From positions 1 through 60,731 of the forward strand of contig NZ_JANZYP010000064.1 of the NCBI RefSeq assembly GCF_025506355.1: a DNA stretch of 60,731 nucleotides, given 5' to 3'. Below the pieces are notes generated by a model, which made no database searches, was not told where the DNA came from, and was given only the letters and a program-made list of their open reading frames with translations. The number at the start of each line of letters is the position of its first letter. Position 1 is the first letter of the stretch. Positions 50,702 to 59,457 of this stretch are shown piece by piece. The position numbers were made by a program, and so were the translations under genes. The stretch comes from Sphaerisporangium corydalis. GTDB lineage: Bacteria > Actinomycetota > Actinomycetes > Streptosporangiales > Streptosporangiaceae.

Positions 50702-53700
50702 CTAGCCCTCCACCCCTCCCCTGGCCCTCCCGATGACCTCCTCGGTCGTCAGCGGGCTCTTGGGGTGATGGCTCAGGCACAGCGGCGCCTGCATCTTCTC
50801 GAACCGCGCCCCCTCGACCGCCGCGTAGAACTGCCCCGTGCTCAGGTGGCCGATGTCGGTGATGCGGCTGCCCTTGGCCTGGGCCATCTCCCTCGCGGCG
50901 TCGATCTGCGTCGGGCTGTTCAGCAGGCCGAAGAACTGCGTCGCGGAGTTGCCCGGAATGCGATTGTGCAGCCCTCTCGGTGCCTGCGTCGCGAACACCA
51001 GGCCGAGCCCGTACTTCCGGGCCTGGGACGCGAGCGCCAGCGTGCTGTGCGTGCACGCGGTCATCGCTCCCGACGGTGCGAACGTCTGCGCCTCGTCCAT
51101 CACGAACAGGCCCCCGAGCGGCCGGTCACCGGCCGGGTTCTTCTTGATCCAGGCGAAGAGCGCCATCTGCAGCTGGTTGACGAAACTCTGCCGCTGATGG
51201 TCGGAGGGCAGGCCGACGAGGCTGATCACCGACACCCGCGCCCGCTTCCCCTCGGGCGGGGTCAGCAGCACGCCCGGATCCATCGGCAGGCCGGCCCCAC
51301 CGAACAGCGGATCGATCACCTTGGCCGCGGTGAGATTCTGCGCGATGTCCGCCGCGAGCCGCTCCGCGTTGAGCAGCTCGCTCACCCCGTCCGGCAGCTC
51401 CGCCAGCACCTCGATCAGGCCTTGGAGACTGGTCGTGCCCCGGCGTCCGTAGAACTGCAGGGTCTCCCTGAGCACGGCCAGCCCCTGGTGGACCTTGTTC
51501 GTGTTGCCGACGAGTTTGGCCCGTGGTGCGAGCGACGCGACGGCCGAGTCCACCGCCTCGCGGAACTCGTCGGGGTCGTCGACGACACCGCTGAAATCGG
51601 GCAGCGGCTGGAAGCTCAGGGGGCGCCCGGCGTCGCGTAACGGCGTCCAGACGACGACGTCGGTGTTCGCCAGGTAGTCGCCCGCCTTCCGGGCGTCGCC
51701 GGCACCCCACTGCGCCGGCGCCTCCGGCCATCGGTCGCCGAGCCGGGCGAGGTCGTTGTTGGGGTCGAGCACGATGGACGAGACCCCTTGCAGCGCGCAC
51801 TCCTCGACCAGGCGGCGGATGAGCACGGTCTTGCCCGAGCCCGATCCTGCGAAGATCGCGGTGTGCTTGCGAAGGGCCTCCAGGGCCACGGTGACCCGTG
51901 CGCCGGCCGCGACCGTCTCACCGATGGGGACGACCGGCGCCGGACCCCTGGCCGGCGACGGGCCCGCGCCCGGCCCTGAACCCACGGCCGGCGCCGGACC
52001 GGTGACCGGAGCCGAACCCGCGATCGGAGCCGGGCCCGTGATCGGTAACGCACCCGTGATCGGGGTCGGACCCGAACTCGGGCTCTGACCTGCGCTCGGG
52101 GCCGGACCTGCGCTCGGCAGCGCACCCGTGCCCTGGGTCGGACCCGTGCCTGGCAGCGCACCCGTGCCCGGCCCCAGGCCGGTGAGGGTGGCCGTCGCGG
52201 AGAGCCCGCGTCGCCGTCCGGACGCACCGCCGGTCTTCGTGGCGTCCCCCGGCCCCGCGCCGGGGTCGGTGCGCATACCGGGAACGCTCCACGTCTGGTC
52301 CGGCGGCCCGCTGGAATCGCCTCCCCCGCCGCCAGGGACGTCTCCGCCCTCCTCAAGGGCCTCCCGCAGGACCTTGACCGTGCCGACCGGATTCCGCTCG
52401 GCCAGCCACGACCCCAGGTTCAGGGGATTCTCCTCCAGCAACCCGCGAAGCGCGGCGAGGGTGGTCAGGTCCTCGGACTCCAGGCGAAGCGTGCGCCCGC
52501 CCGCCCTCTCGAACGCCGCGAGGGCCTCCTGGGTGGCCGGCCCCCGAGACCAGTCCTCGTTCCGCAGCACGAACAACCGCCGGGGAGGCCCATCGGCGTC
52601 CAGTCCGGAGGCCAAGCACGCGGTGCGCAGCCGGCTGAGCGCGGCGATCGGGTGGTCGGCGGCGATGGCCCGGAACGACCAGTGCTCCTCGTGCTCGGTG
52701 GCCTCGTCCAGGCTGCGGCGAAGGCGCGCGTGCAGGGACGGCTTCGAGCTGGGCGGGGCGTCCTGGCTGTACTCCCGCCCGGCGTCGCCCTTCGCGGCGA
52801 TCCAGGCGGTGAGACCCGCCGACAGGAGGGGCGGGACGAGCGCGTCCTCGCCGGGGAAGTCGAGGGCCGCGGAGACCTCCGCCTTGAGCCGCAACTCCTC
52901 GAAGCGCGTGTCGATCGGGGTCAGGTCGACCGGGAGCGGCACGCGGTGCGGGTCGATCACGATCGGATCGGGCAGACGCTCCATTTCCCTGACCTCGTCG
53001 TTCGCCAGGCAGGCCTGGACATGGGCCTCGATCTTGATCAGGAGCTGGCGTGCGGTGAAGTCGGGGGCCTCCTCGAACGCCGATGCCTTGACCGGCCACG
53101 TGGGGTACGGCGGCCGGAAGCGCACATCCCGGAACCGCGCCGCGAACCGCTTCTCGACCAGGTCACGGCCGAGCCTGGCGTCGGGGATCGCCATGAGCGG
53201 ATTCGCCGCCCGGAACCGGTCCTTGATCGTGTCGGTCCCGGCCTGCTGAATGAGGACCCAGGTCAGGGGAAGGCACGAGACCACGGTGAGCGTGCGGTGC
53301 GTGTACTCCCTGAGCGACATCAGGCCGCCCACGATCTGCTCGACCGCCACCGTCTGGCGCCAGTCCTGCTCGGCGACGTCCTTGGTGACGATGGACGCCT
53401 GGACGAGAAGGGGGTCGATCTGGTCCACGGCGAAGACGGAGGGGCCGGTGAACGCCAGGAGCCGGGAGATGTCCCGGACGATCTCCTGGGGCGACTTGCG
53501 GCCCCCGCGCATCCCCCACGGAGCGCGCTCGCCCGGCTCCCCCTCAGGCTGCGAGGACAGAAAACTGCTTCCCACGTCCTGCGCGCGCAGATCCTCCGAG
53601 GCGCGCAGCACCAGGGCGCGAAGCGTGTCCTGGGCGTCGGCGCCCACCCGGGAGTCGAACCGGCGCAGCCCGTCCACGAAGTCGTTCAGGACCGGCCTGG

Positions 53701-54148
53701 TCAGCGGCGCCCTGCCGATGAGCCCCTGGCGTTCGGCGAACGACACCCCCACCAGCGACGACAGGCGCCTGATGAACGCCCTGAGCTGGCTCTCCCCGTC
53801 GATCTCCCGCGCCAGGCTGTCCAGGATCGAGATGACGACGCTCTCCCAGAACTCTCTCGCGTCGAACAGGCCGATCAGGAAGAAGTAGCCGCCGTCCGCC
53901 TGTGCCTTCTCCCTCAGCCACCCCAGAAGGTGGGTCTTCCCGCTCCCCCGCTGGCCCTGGAGGATCACCCCGACGGGGCTCGACTCCACGCTGTGGTTGG
54001 CCTCCTCCAGCCCGTCGAGGAGCGTCTGCGTCGTCCGGCGGTGCAGACCGTCCACGTGGAACCGCGAGGGACGCCACACGTCGCCAGGACCCTCGACGTA
54101 GTTGAACCTGAGCGCCCGAAGTGCCCGCCGCTCGTCGTCCCTCATCAT
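50702..54148 (-). CDS. Double-ATPase protein: AAA/Orc-like domain plus HerA/FtsK-like translocase domain
   Basis: 1148 residues. The start is ATG 54148, overlapping the upstream gene stop (ATGA); the longer open frame is antisense read-through. Domain 1 (about 1-560) has Walker A GQRGSGKTHLL (Lys71) and Walker B-like VFAVDQIDPLL, resembling Orc/Cdc6 or STAND-type AAA modules. A Gly/Pro/Ala linker (about 603-740) contains TGPAP-like repeats. Domain 2 has Walker A AGSGSGKTVLIRRL (Lys773), Walker B GGLFVMDEAQTFAP and the FATQAPRGLHNRI and SATQFFGLLNS segments of HerA/DUF87 ATPases that pump DNA. With the nuclease and winged-helix genes upstream it forms a tight operon, probably a DNA-processing or defence machine. 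Confidence 0.88.
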   Translation of the reverse strand: MMRDDERRALRALRFNYVEGPGDVWRPSRFHVDGLHRRTTQTLLDGLEEANHSVESSPVGVILQGQRGSGKTHLLGWLREKAQADGGYFFLIGLFDAREFWESVVISILDSLAREIDGESQLRAFIRRLSSLVGVSFAERQGLIGRAPLTRPVLNDFVDGLRRFDSRVGADAQDTLRALVLRASEDLRAQDVGSSFLSSQPEGEPGERAPWGMRGGRKSPQEIVRDISRLLAFTGPSVFAVDQIDPLLVQASIVTKDVAEQDWRQTVAVEQIVGGLMSLREYTHRTLTVVSCLPLTWVLIQQAGTDTIKDRFRAANPLMAIPDARLGRDLVEKRFAARFRDVRFRPPYPTWPVKASAFEEAPDFTARQLLIKIEAHVQACLANDEVREMERLPDPIVIDPHRVPLPVDLTPIDTRFEELRLKAEVSAALDFPGEDALVPPLLSAGLTAWIAAKGDAGREYSQDAPPSSKPSLHARLRRSLDEATEHEEHWSFRAIAADHPIAALSRLRTACLASGLDADGPPRRLFVLRNEDWSRGPATQEALAAFERAGGRTLRLESEDLTTLAALRGLLEENPLNLGSWLAERNPVGTVKVLREALEEGGDVPGGGGGDSSGPPDQTWSVPGMRTDPGAGPGDATKTGGASGRRRGLSATATLTGLGPGTGALPGTGPTQGTGALPSAGPAPSAGQSPSSGPTPITGALPITGPAPIAGSAPVTGPAPAVGSGPGAGPSPARGPAPVVPIGETVAAGARVTVALEALRKHTAIFAGSGSGKTVLIRRLVEECALQGVSSIVLDPNNDLARLGDRWPEAPAQWGAGDARKAGDYLANTDVVVWTPLRDAGRPLSFQPLPDFSGVVDDPDEFREAVDSAVASLAPRAKLVGNTNKVHQGLAVLRETLQFYGRRGTTSLQGLIEVLAELPDGVSELLNAERLAADIAQNLTAAKVIDPLFGGAGLPMDPGVLLTPPEGKRARVSVISLVGLPSDHQRQSFVNQLQMALFAWIKKNPAGDRPLGGLFVMDEAQTFAPSGAMTACTHSTLALASQARKYGLGLVFATQAPRGLHNRIPGNSATQFFGLLNSPTQIDAAREMAQAKGSRITDIGHLSTGQFYAAVEGARFEKMQAPLCLSHHPKSPLTTEEVIGRARGGVEG

Positions 54149-54810
54149 GCTCCGATCCACAGGACGTGCTTGTCCTGGTCCCCGATGGTCACCGCCGCCT
54201 CGCGGTCTTCCCGCTTCAGAGCCTTCTGGTTGGACTCGGGAACGAGGTTCACGTCCGGCAGGCGGTTCATCGCCCTGAGCGCGGCGTCCACCTCCGTCCT
54301 CGGCAGGTCCTGGAGGGCCGCCCGGAGCTCGGCCAGACCGACATAGGAACCGGGCCGGCCCAGCCGCGCGTAGGCGGCACGGATGCGCGCCTCGACTTCG
54401 GGATCGGCGGACGACACGGGCGCCACCGGCGATGGCTGGTCGTCGAGCGACGCGGCGGTCTCCACGGGGGCGAAGATGTCGGCGAGCTTGTTGCCGGTGC
54501 GCTCCATGAAGACATGAAGGCCGCCCAGCACCGCGACCAGCGCGGACCCCGCCGATCCCGCGGGCCTTTCGACGCCGTGGCCGATTTCCCGGCCCAGCCT
54601 CGCCCAACCGTCATCGGTGAGCCGGTGGACGAATGTCTGCCCCTGCTTCCAGCTTTCCACCAGCTTCGCGTCGTTCAGTTTAGTGCGGGGCTTACCCGTC
54701 AAGGTGAGGCCATAGCGCTCTTTGAGCTGGGTATTCGAGACCTCTCCCACCTCGCGCATGAGCACCAGCAAGGCCGCCATTTGGGGGAGTGACAGCTTCT
54801 CGTCAGGCAT
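54145..54810 (-). CDS. Winged-helix-like middle protein of the ATPase-nuclease operon
   Basis: 221 residues from the Met of MPDEKLSLPQ with GGAAGG 9 nt upstream. N-terminal helices LPQMAALLVLMREVGEVSNTQLKERYGL, then TKLNDAKLVES and FVHRLTDDGWARL, read like a winged helix. A second small helical domain (about 135-190, AYARLGRPGSYVGLAELRAALQDLPRTEVDAALRAM) looks like another. It overlaps the nuclease gene by 8 nt and the ATPase gene by 4 nt. It may guide DNA binding or assembly of the complex. I do not recognise the family. Confidence 0.75.
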   Translation of the reverse strand: MPDEKLSLPQMAALLVLMREVGEVSNTQLKERYGLTLTGKPRTKLNDAKLVESWKQGQTFVHRLTDDGWARLGREIGHGVERPAGSAGSALVAVLGGLHVFMERTGNKLADIFAPVETAASLDDQPSPVAPVSSADPEVEARIRAAYARLGRPGSYVGLAELRAALQDLPRTEVDAALRAMNRLPDVNLVPESNQKALKREDREAAVTIGDQDKHVLWIGA

Positions 54811-55876
54811 GTCGTGATCCTTCCAGTGTGTCGGCGCTACGGCTGCGGACGAACCTCTCGAGCCGCCCGACCACGCCTCGTATATCCGTGAGAACTTCGG
54901 CATTGGTAATGCGCAGCACCGCATATCCGTCCTTCGCGAGCCGGAGGTCCCGCTCGCGATCGGCCGCGTGTCGGTGCTGATGGCGGTGTTCCGGGCCGTC
55001 GATTTCTATGACGCAGCGTTCCTGGCGCCATAGGAGATCTACCCGGATAGGGTTTATAAGGGGATGTGACTGATAAGTCTGATTCCAGGCTCGGCCGTGG
55101 GCCCAGTGGCAGGTGGCCAGGGCGGCTTCCAGGGCTTTCTCGACCTTGCTCGCCGGGTGGGGTATGCCCGCGACCGCCGGGTAGCGGATGGCGCCGGTCG
55201 AAGGCGGGCGTGCTCCCCGTACCGGGTCGGGGGTGAGGTGGCCGGCGGGGCTCAGGGTCACCGTCTCCACGCGGTCGACGTGGGACAGGCCCGCGCCGGT
55301 GAGCCAGACGCCGAGGTCGGCCCGTTCGGCCAGCCACTCGCATGCGGCGACGAGGATCTCCTCCCCTGCGGGGGAAAGGCCTTCGGGGACGTGGACCAGG
55401 AGCGCGGTGTGGGGGCGGCCGAAACCGGCGGCGAGCACGCGGGCGAGACCCGCCGCCCGCACCTCGGCCGCGAACCGGACGGCCCTGGCGGACGGAGCGG
55501 GCCTGCCGGAAGGGCCGGTGGGGGCGCCGGTGAGTGCGCGTTCGGCGAGGTGGGCCAGGAACGGGCCGAAGTGGTGGGTGGAGGACGCCAGGCGCAGGGC
55601 GAGGAAGCGCACGGCGTCCGCGCCCGCGCCGCCGGGACCGGCGATGTTCTCCGCGCCCGGCAGCCAGGCGGGGAACAACTCGATCGCGGCCCTTTCCAGC
55701 TCGGCCAGGACCGTGGACACCATTTCCGCCACCGAGCGCGCGGGCTCGGCGAAGTACGTGAGAATCGCCGGCGCGCCCGGCGGAGGCGGTGCCACGGACA
55801 ATGCCGTGGCGTCGGCATTCGCTCCGGAAAGCCGTACGAGACGGCCTATCGGCAGGTCCACCCAAGAACGCGGCAC
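54803..55876 (-). CDS. DUF559/Vsr-like endonuclease-domain protein
   Basis: 357 residues. The C-terminal 115 residues have a PD-(D/E)XK fold pattern: a helix with Glu (KVEKALEAAL), then Asp280 in RVDLLW, Glu291-x-Asp293 in VIEIDGPEH, and DRERDLRLAKDGYAVLRIT, as in DUF559 and very-short-patch-like nucleases. Residues 1-230 are unusual; TALLVHVPEGLSPAGEEILV followed by LGVWLTGAGLS resembles the Walker B/sensor part of an NTPase, but there is no P-loop. It is the first gene of the three-gene operon. Confidence 0.8.
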   Translation of the reverse strand: MPRSWVDLPIGRLVRLSGANADATALSVAPPPPGAPAILTYFAEPARSVAEMVSTVLAELERAAIELFPAWLPGAENIAGPGGAGADAVRFLALRLASSTHHFGPFLAHLAERALTGAPTGPSGRPAPSARAVRFAAEVRAAGLARVLAAGFGRPHTALLVHVPEGLSPAGEEILVAACEWLAERADLGVWLTGAGLSHVDRVETVTLSPAGHLTPDPVRGARPPSTGAIRYPAVAGIPHPASKVEKALEAALATCHWAHGRAWNQTYQSHPLINPIRVDLLWRQERCVIEIDGPEHRHQHRHAADRERDLRLAKDGYAVLRITNAEVLTDIRGVVGRLERFVRSRSADTLEGSRHA

Positions 55877-55937
55877 GCTTTTCCCTCTGGCTTTTCCGAC
55901 CCCGTCAGCGTGCCGAGGTTATACGGAAGAAGCCCTC

Positions 55938-56108
55938 ATGCGCATCACTTTTCCCAAGACCCGCGAATTTCCCCTGCTTTTCCCGAGTACGCAGATGGGA
56001 GCGTGGCCGGACGTTTCAAAGGGGTATTCGGTTTACCTGCGGAACCCGGCGATTCATTCGGGCCCGGAGCAGGTCCCGCCATTATCGGAAAGCCGTGACC
56101 GACCGTAA
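55938..56108 (+). CDS. Possible 56-residue peptide, divergent from the nuclease operon
   Basis: Begins MRITFPKTREFPLLFPSTQ. ATG with GGAAG 8 nt upstream. Codon use is atypical (many A/T third positions) and it contains a TTA codon, which in Streptomyces relatives needs the bldA tRNA. It is not recognised, and may be chance or a small regulator linked to the operon. Confidence 0.25.
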   Translation: MRITFPKTREFPLLFPSTQMGAWPDVSKGYSVYLRNPAIHSGPEQVPPLSESRDRP

Positions 56109-56161
56109 CACCATTCCGCCCGCACTTCGAGCCGGATTCGGATCCCGCCCATTAACGCGAA

Positions 56162-56189
56162 GGCCGGGCACGGCGAACCGTGCCCGGCC
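56162..56189 (-). terminator. Terminator of the GH12 gene
   Basis: Perfect 12-bp stem GGCCGGGCACGG/CCGTGCCCGGCC with a CGAA tetraloop, 24 nt past the GH12 stop codon. Confidence 0.8.
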
Positions 56190-56213
56190 GGGCCGGACGG
56201 AGCCGGTGAGGGA

Positions 56214-57605
56214 TCAGCCCAGCGTGCAGGCGGAACCGTTCAGCGTGTACGCGGTCGGAGAGGCGTCACTGTTCGCCCAGGTGCCCTGGAATCCGAACGT
56301 GGTGTTGCCTCCGGCCGGGATGGATCCGTTGTGCGCGACGTTCTTGGCGGTCACGGCGGTGCCACTCTGCGTGACGGCGGCGTTCCAGAAGCTCGTCACC
56401 CGCTGGTCGCCGGGGAAGGCGAAGGCGAGCGTCCAGCCGTTCACCGCGCTGCTTCCGGTGTTGGAGACGGTCACGTTGGCGGTGAAACCGCCCTGCCACT
56501 CGTTCTTGACGTAGGCGACCCGGCAGGCCCCTCCGCCGCCGCCCCCGCCCGAGGACGTGGTGACCGTGACGGAGTTGGACGCCGAGGAGGCGTTGCCGGC
56601 GGCGTCACGCGCCCGGACCGAGAAGGTGTACGACGTGGAGGCGGCCAGGCCGGTGACGTTGTATGTCGTCCCGGACGTCGTGCCCACGACGGTGGACCCC
56701 CGGTAGACGTCGTAACCGGTCACCCCGACGGCGTCGCTGGACGCGCTCCACGCCAGGCCGACACCGCTGGAGGTGACGTTGGAGGCGGTCAGGTTGGCGG
56801 GCGCGCTCGGCGGGGTGACGTCCCCGCCGCCGCTGCCGCCGATGCTGTACGAGAAGCTGTTCACGGCCAGGCCGGTGCCGCCGACCCACGGCTCGAACCC
56901 CACCTGCACGCTGGTCATGTACCACGAGCTCTGCGCGTACCCCCGGCTCAGCATGTCGTTGTAGAACGTGCTCACCGGGAAGCTGATCGAGGTGGCCGAC
57001 GAGGTGCGGACGTACGACACGACGTTCCAGCCGCTGTTGCCGTACCAGACGTCCCAGGTGCCGCCCGCGAGGGAGACGGTGGCGACGCGCGACCCGACCG
57101 GCTGGACCGACCCGGTGTGGTTGAGCCAGATCATCAGCTCGGCGCCGGTGTTCTGCCCGTCGGTGCGCGACGTCGGGTCGAACCAGATGTCGTACGACGC
57201 GTCGTACACCCCGGCGGAGGAGGGGTAGGTCATGCTGACGCTGGTCTGGATGCCGGAGAACCGGCTGTCGGTGACGCGCAGGGGCAGGCCGCTCCCGGCG
57301 GTGCAGTTCGCGTAGTGGCAGCCGGCGAAGACCGAGGGGTAGGAGCCGGGGGCGCCGTTCTGCGGCTTGTTGTGGCTGGCCTGGGTGACGGTGAACCCGG
57401 TGGAGGTGACGTTGATGCACTGCTGGGTGTCGTCGCCCCAGTTGTTGTTCTGTACCGCGTACTTGCCGCCCGCGATCGTGGTGGCGCCGTACTTCTCGCA
57501 GATCAGCGTGTCCGCGCGGGCCGGGCCGGTGACCACCACCGTCATGAGGAGGGAGCCGGCGGCGGCCAACACGGCCGTCAGGGCTCGCAGTGCTCGGCGT
57601 TTCAT
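56214..57605 (-). CDS. Secreted GH12 endoglucanase with Fn3 and CBM2 domains
   Basis: 463 residues. Signal peptide (ALTAVLAAAGSLLMTVVVTG, cleavage near ARA-D). GH12 module at about 32-255 with nucleophile Glu in GAELMIWLNHTG and acid/base Glu in SVQVGFEPWVGG. An Fn3 domain (TPPSAPANLTASNVTSSG to NSVTVTT) is followed by a poly-Gly linker and a CBM2 cellulose-binding domain ending TLNGSACTLG. It hydrolyses beta-1,4-glucan outside the cell. A perfect CebR box upstream shows control by cello-oligosaccharides. Confidence 0.95.
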   Translation of the reverse strand: MKRRALRALTAVLAAAGSLLMTVVVTGPARADTLICEKYGATTIAGGKYAVQNNNWGDDTQQCINVTSTGFTVTQASHNKPQNGAPGSYPSVFAGCHYANCTAGSGLPLRVTDSRFSGIQTSVSMTYPSSAGVYDASYDIWFDPTSRTDGQNTGAELMIWLNHTGSVQPVGSRVATVSLAGGTWDVWYGNSGWNVVSYVRTSSATSISFPVSTFYNDMLSRGYAQSSWYMTSVQVGFEPWVGGTGLAVNSFSYSIGGSGGGDVTPPSAPANLTASNVTSSGVGLAWSASSDAVGVTGYDVYRGSTVVGTTSGTTYNVTGLAASTSYTFSVRARDAAGNASSASNSVTVTTSSGGGGGGGACRVAYVKNEWQGGFTANVTVSNTGSSAVNGWTLAFAFPGDQRVTSFWNAAVTQSGTAVTAKNVAHNGSIPAGGNTTFGFQGTWANSDASPTAYTLNGSACTLG

Positions 57606-57629
57606 CTTGACTCCGGGGAATGAAGGTGG

Positions 57630-57643
57630 TGGGAGCGCTCCCA
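57630..57643. promoter_or_regulatory. CebR/CelR operator
   Basis: TGGGAGCGCTCCCA, a perfect 14-bp palindrome identical to the cellulose-regulon site bound by CebR (Streptomyces) and CelR (Thermobifida), 25 bp upstream of the GH12 start. Confidence 0.9.
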
Positions 57644-57727
57644 TTTGCTCGTGACACTAGGCCGGGCCCTTCCCCCCGGACAGTGCCCGCCCGGCCCCTG
57701 GGGCCGCCTCCACCCTCCGACCAGGGG

Positions 57728-59284
57728 TTACCCGCGATCCGGAGGTGAAACTTTCACCGCCGGCCGGGGGCCGGGCCGCCGCCCGCCGGCCTCGGTCCCG
57801 CCGGTCTCGGTCCCGCCGGCCTGGACGGCGGCCTGCGCGGCGGCGGCCCTGGCCACGTTGCGGGGCATCCGGCCGAAGATGAACCCGTGGAAGGGGTAGA
57901 CCGACCACCAGTACAGGTGGCCGAACAGGCCGCGCGGGTGGAAGATCGCCCGCTGCCCGTACACGGTCCCGCCGTCCGCCACCCGGCAGGTCAGCTCCAG
58001 CCAGGCGAGCCCGGGCAGCCGCATCTCGGCGCGCAGCCGCAGCAGGCGCCCCGGCTCGATCTCCTCCACCCGCCAGAAGTCCAGCGCGTCGCCCACCCGC
58101 AGCCGGCGCGGGTCGCGCCGTCCCCTGCGCAGGCCGACCCCGCCGACGGCCCGGTCGAGCAGGCCGCGGAGCCGCCAGGCGGCCGGCAGCGAGTACCACC
58201 CGTTCTCGCCTCCGACGCCCTCGATCACCCGCCACAGCGCCTCGGGGGGCGCCTCCACCCGCTGGGTGCGCTCGTCGACGTACAGGCTGCCGCCCGCCCA
58301 GTCGGGGTCGGTGGGGAGCGGGTCGCTCGGCGCGCCGGGCGTCGAGGCCGACGACCAGCGCGTCGCCACGTCGGCGTCCTTGATGCGGTGCAGGGCCAGC
58401 CGGACCGCCTCGCGGAACCCGACCAGCCCCTCGGGCGGATCGGGAACGTACCGGGCGATGTCATGCTCCCGGCAGACCGCCTCGTTGCGCAGCGACTCCA
58501 CCAGCGGGCGTGCCACGCCGGCCGGGACGGGCGTGACCAGGCCGACCCAGTGGCTCGACAGGCTGGGCGTGAGCAGCGGCACCGGGATGATCAGCCGGGG
58601 CGGCAGCCCGGCGGAGGCGGCGTACCCCTGCATCATCTCCGCGTAGGTCAGGACGCTGGGTCCGCCGATGTCGAACGCCCGGTTGGTCCCCTCGGGGATG
58701 TCCATGGCCCGGACGAGGTAGCGCAGCACGTCCCTGATCGCGATCGGCTGGGTGCGGGTGCGCACCCAGCGGGGCGTGGTCATGACCGGCAGCCGTTCGG
58801 TGAGGTAGCGGAGCATCTCGAACGACACCGACCCCGAGCCGATGATCACCGACGCCCTGTACGCGATCGTCGGGACCCCGGAGCCGAGGAGGATCTCCTC
58901 GACCTCCGCGCGCGAGCGCATGTGGGGCGAGGGCCGCTCGGCCGGGGTCAGGCCGCCCAGGTAGACCACGCGGCCCACCCCGGCGTCCTCGGCCGCCGCC
59001 GCGAACGTCTCGGCGGCCAGCCGGTCCCGCTCGGCGAAGTCGCGGCCAGCGGCCATGGTGTGGATCAGGTAGTAGGCGGTCTCCACGCCGTCGAGCGCCG
59101 CCCGGGTCTCCGCCGGGCGGGTGGCGTCGGCCTCGGCGACCTCGACCCGGTCGCGCCACGCCTGCCCGCGCAGGCGGCCCGCCGACCTGACCATGCAGCG
59201 GACCTCGTGGCCGGCGTCCAGCAGCTCGGGTACGAGCCGCCCGCCGATGTAGCCGGTCGCGCCGGTCACAAGACATCGGGTCAT
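57728..59284 (-). CDS. NAD(P)-binding SDR-like protein with DUF2867 C-terminal domain
   Basis: 518 residues from the ATG after GGGGGTGG. The N-terminal NmrA/SDR-type Rossmann domain has CLVTGATGYIGGRLVPELLD and YLIHTMAAG. The C-terminal DUF2867 domain (about 330-490) has LPGLAWLELTCRV and HPRGLFGHLYWWSVYPFHGFIF. This fused family (YbjT-like plus DUF2867) is common in actinobacteria; the reaction is unknown. The C-terminal tail is low-complexity with GGTE repeats. Confidence 0.88.
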   Translation of the reverse strand: MTRCLVTGATGYIGGRLVPELLDAGHEVRCMVRSAGRLRGQAWRDRVEVAEADATRPAETRAALDGVETAYYLIHTMAAGRDFAERDRLAAETFAAAAEDAGVGRVVYLGGLTPAERPSPHMRSRAEVEEILLGSGVPTIAYRASVIIGSGSVSFEMLRYLTERLPVMTTPRWVRTRTQPIAIRDVLRYLVRAMDIPEGTNRAFDIGGPSVLTYAEMMQGYAASAGLPPRLIIPVPLLTPSLSSHWVGLVTPVPAGVARPLVESLRNEAVCREHDIARYVPDPPEGLVGFREAVRLALHRIKDADVATRWSSASTPGAPSDPLPTDPDWAGGSLYVDERTQRVEAPPEALWRVIEGVGGENGWYSLPAAWRLRGLLDRAVGGVGLRRGRRDPRRLRVGDALDFWRVEEIEPGRLLRLRAEMRLPGLAWLELTCRVADGGTVYGQRAIFHPRGLFGHLYWWSVYPFHGFIFGRMPRNVARAAAAQAAVQAGGTETGGTEAGGRRPGPRPAVKVSPPDRG

Positions 59285-59457
59285 CAGACCACCCCCGCTG
59301 ATCACCTTCGTATCGGGGGCGCTTACGGTTGCGTCCCGTGCGCCGCCTCCGTGGGGCCCGGAGCGTGATCCACCACGGCCGGTCTCGCGGGGGCCAGGGT
59401 TAGCCCGGGATGGCGGGGTAAGCCATCGGGAGAACAGATCAACCGAAAGGTAATCAC

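Larger units (their letters stand above)
55877..56213. other. AT-richer intergenic region upstream of the nuclease operon
   Basis: 337 bp with lower GC than its surroundings. It should hold the promoter of the nuclease-ATPase operon, a possible 56-codon ORF on the plus strand, and the terminator hairpin of the GH12 gene. No operator-like dyad was found. Confidence 0.5.

Noticed and set aside
50702-54607. A 1301-residue ATPase
   Set aside because: The extra 153 residues read through the middle gene in another frame; the ATGA overlap at 54145-54148 sets the start.
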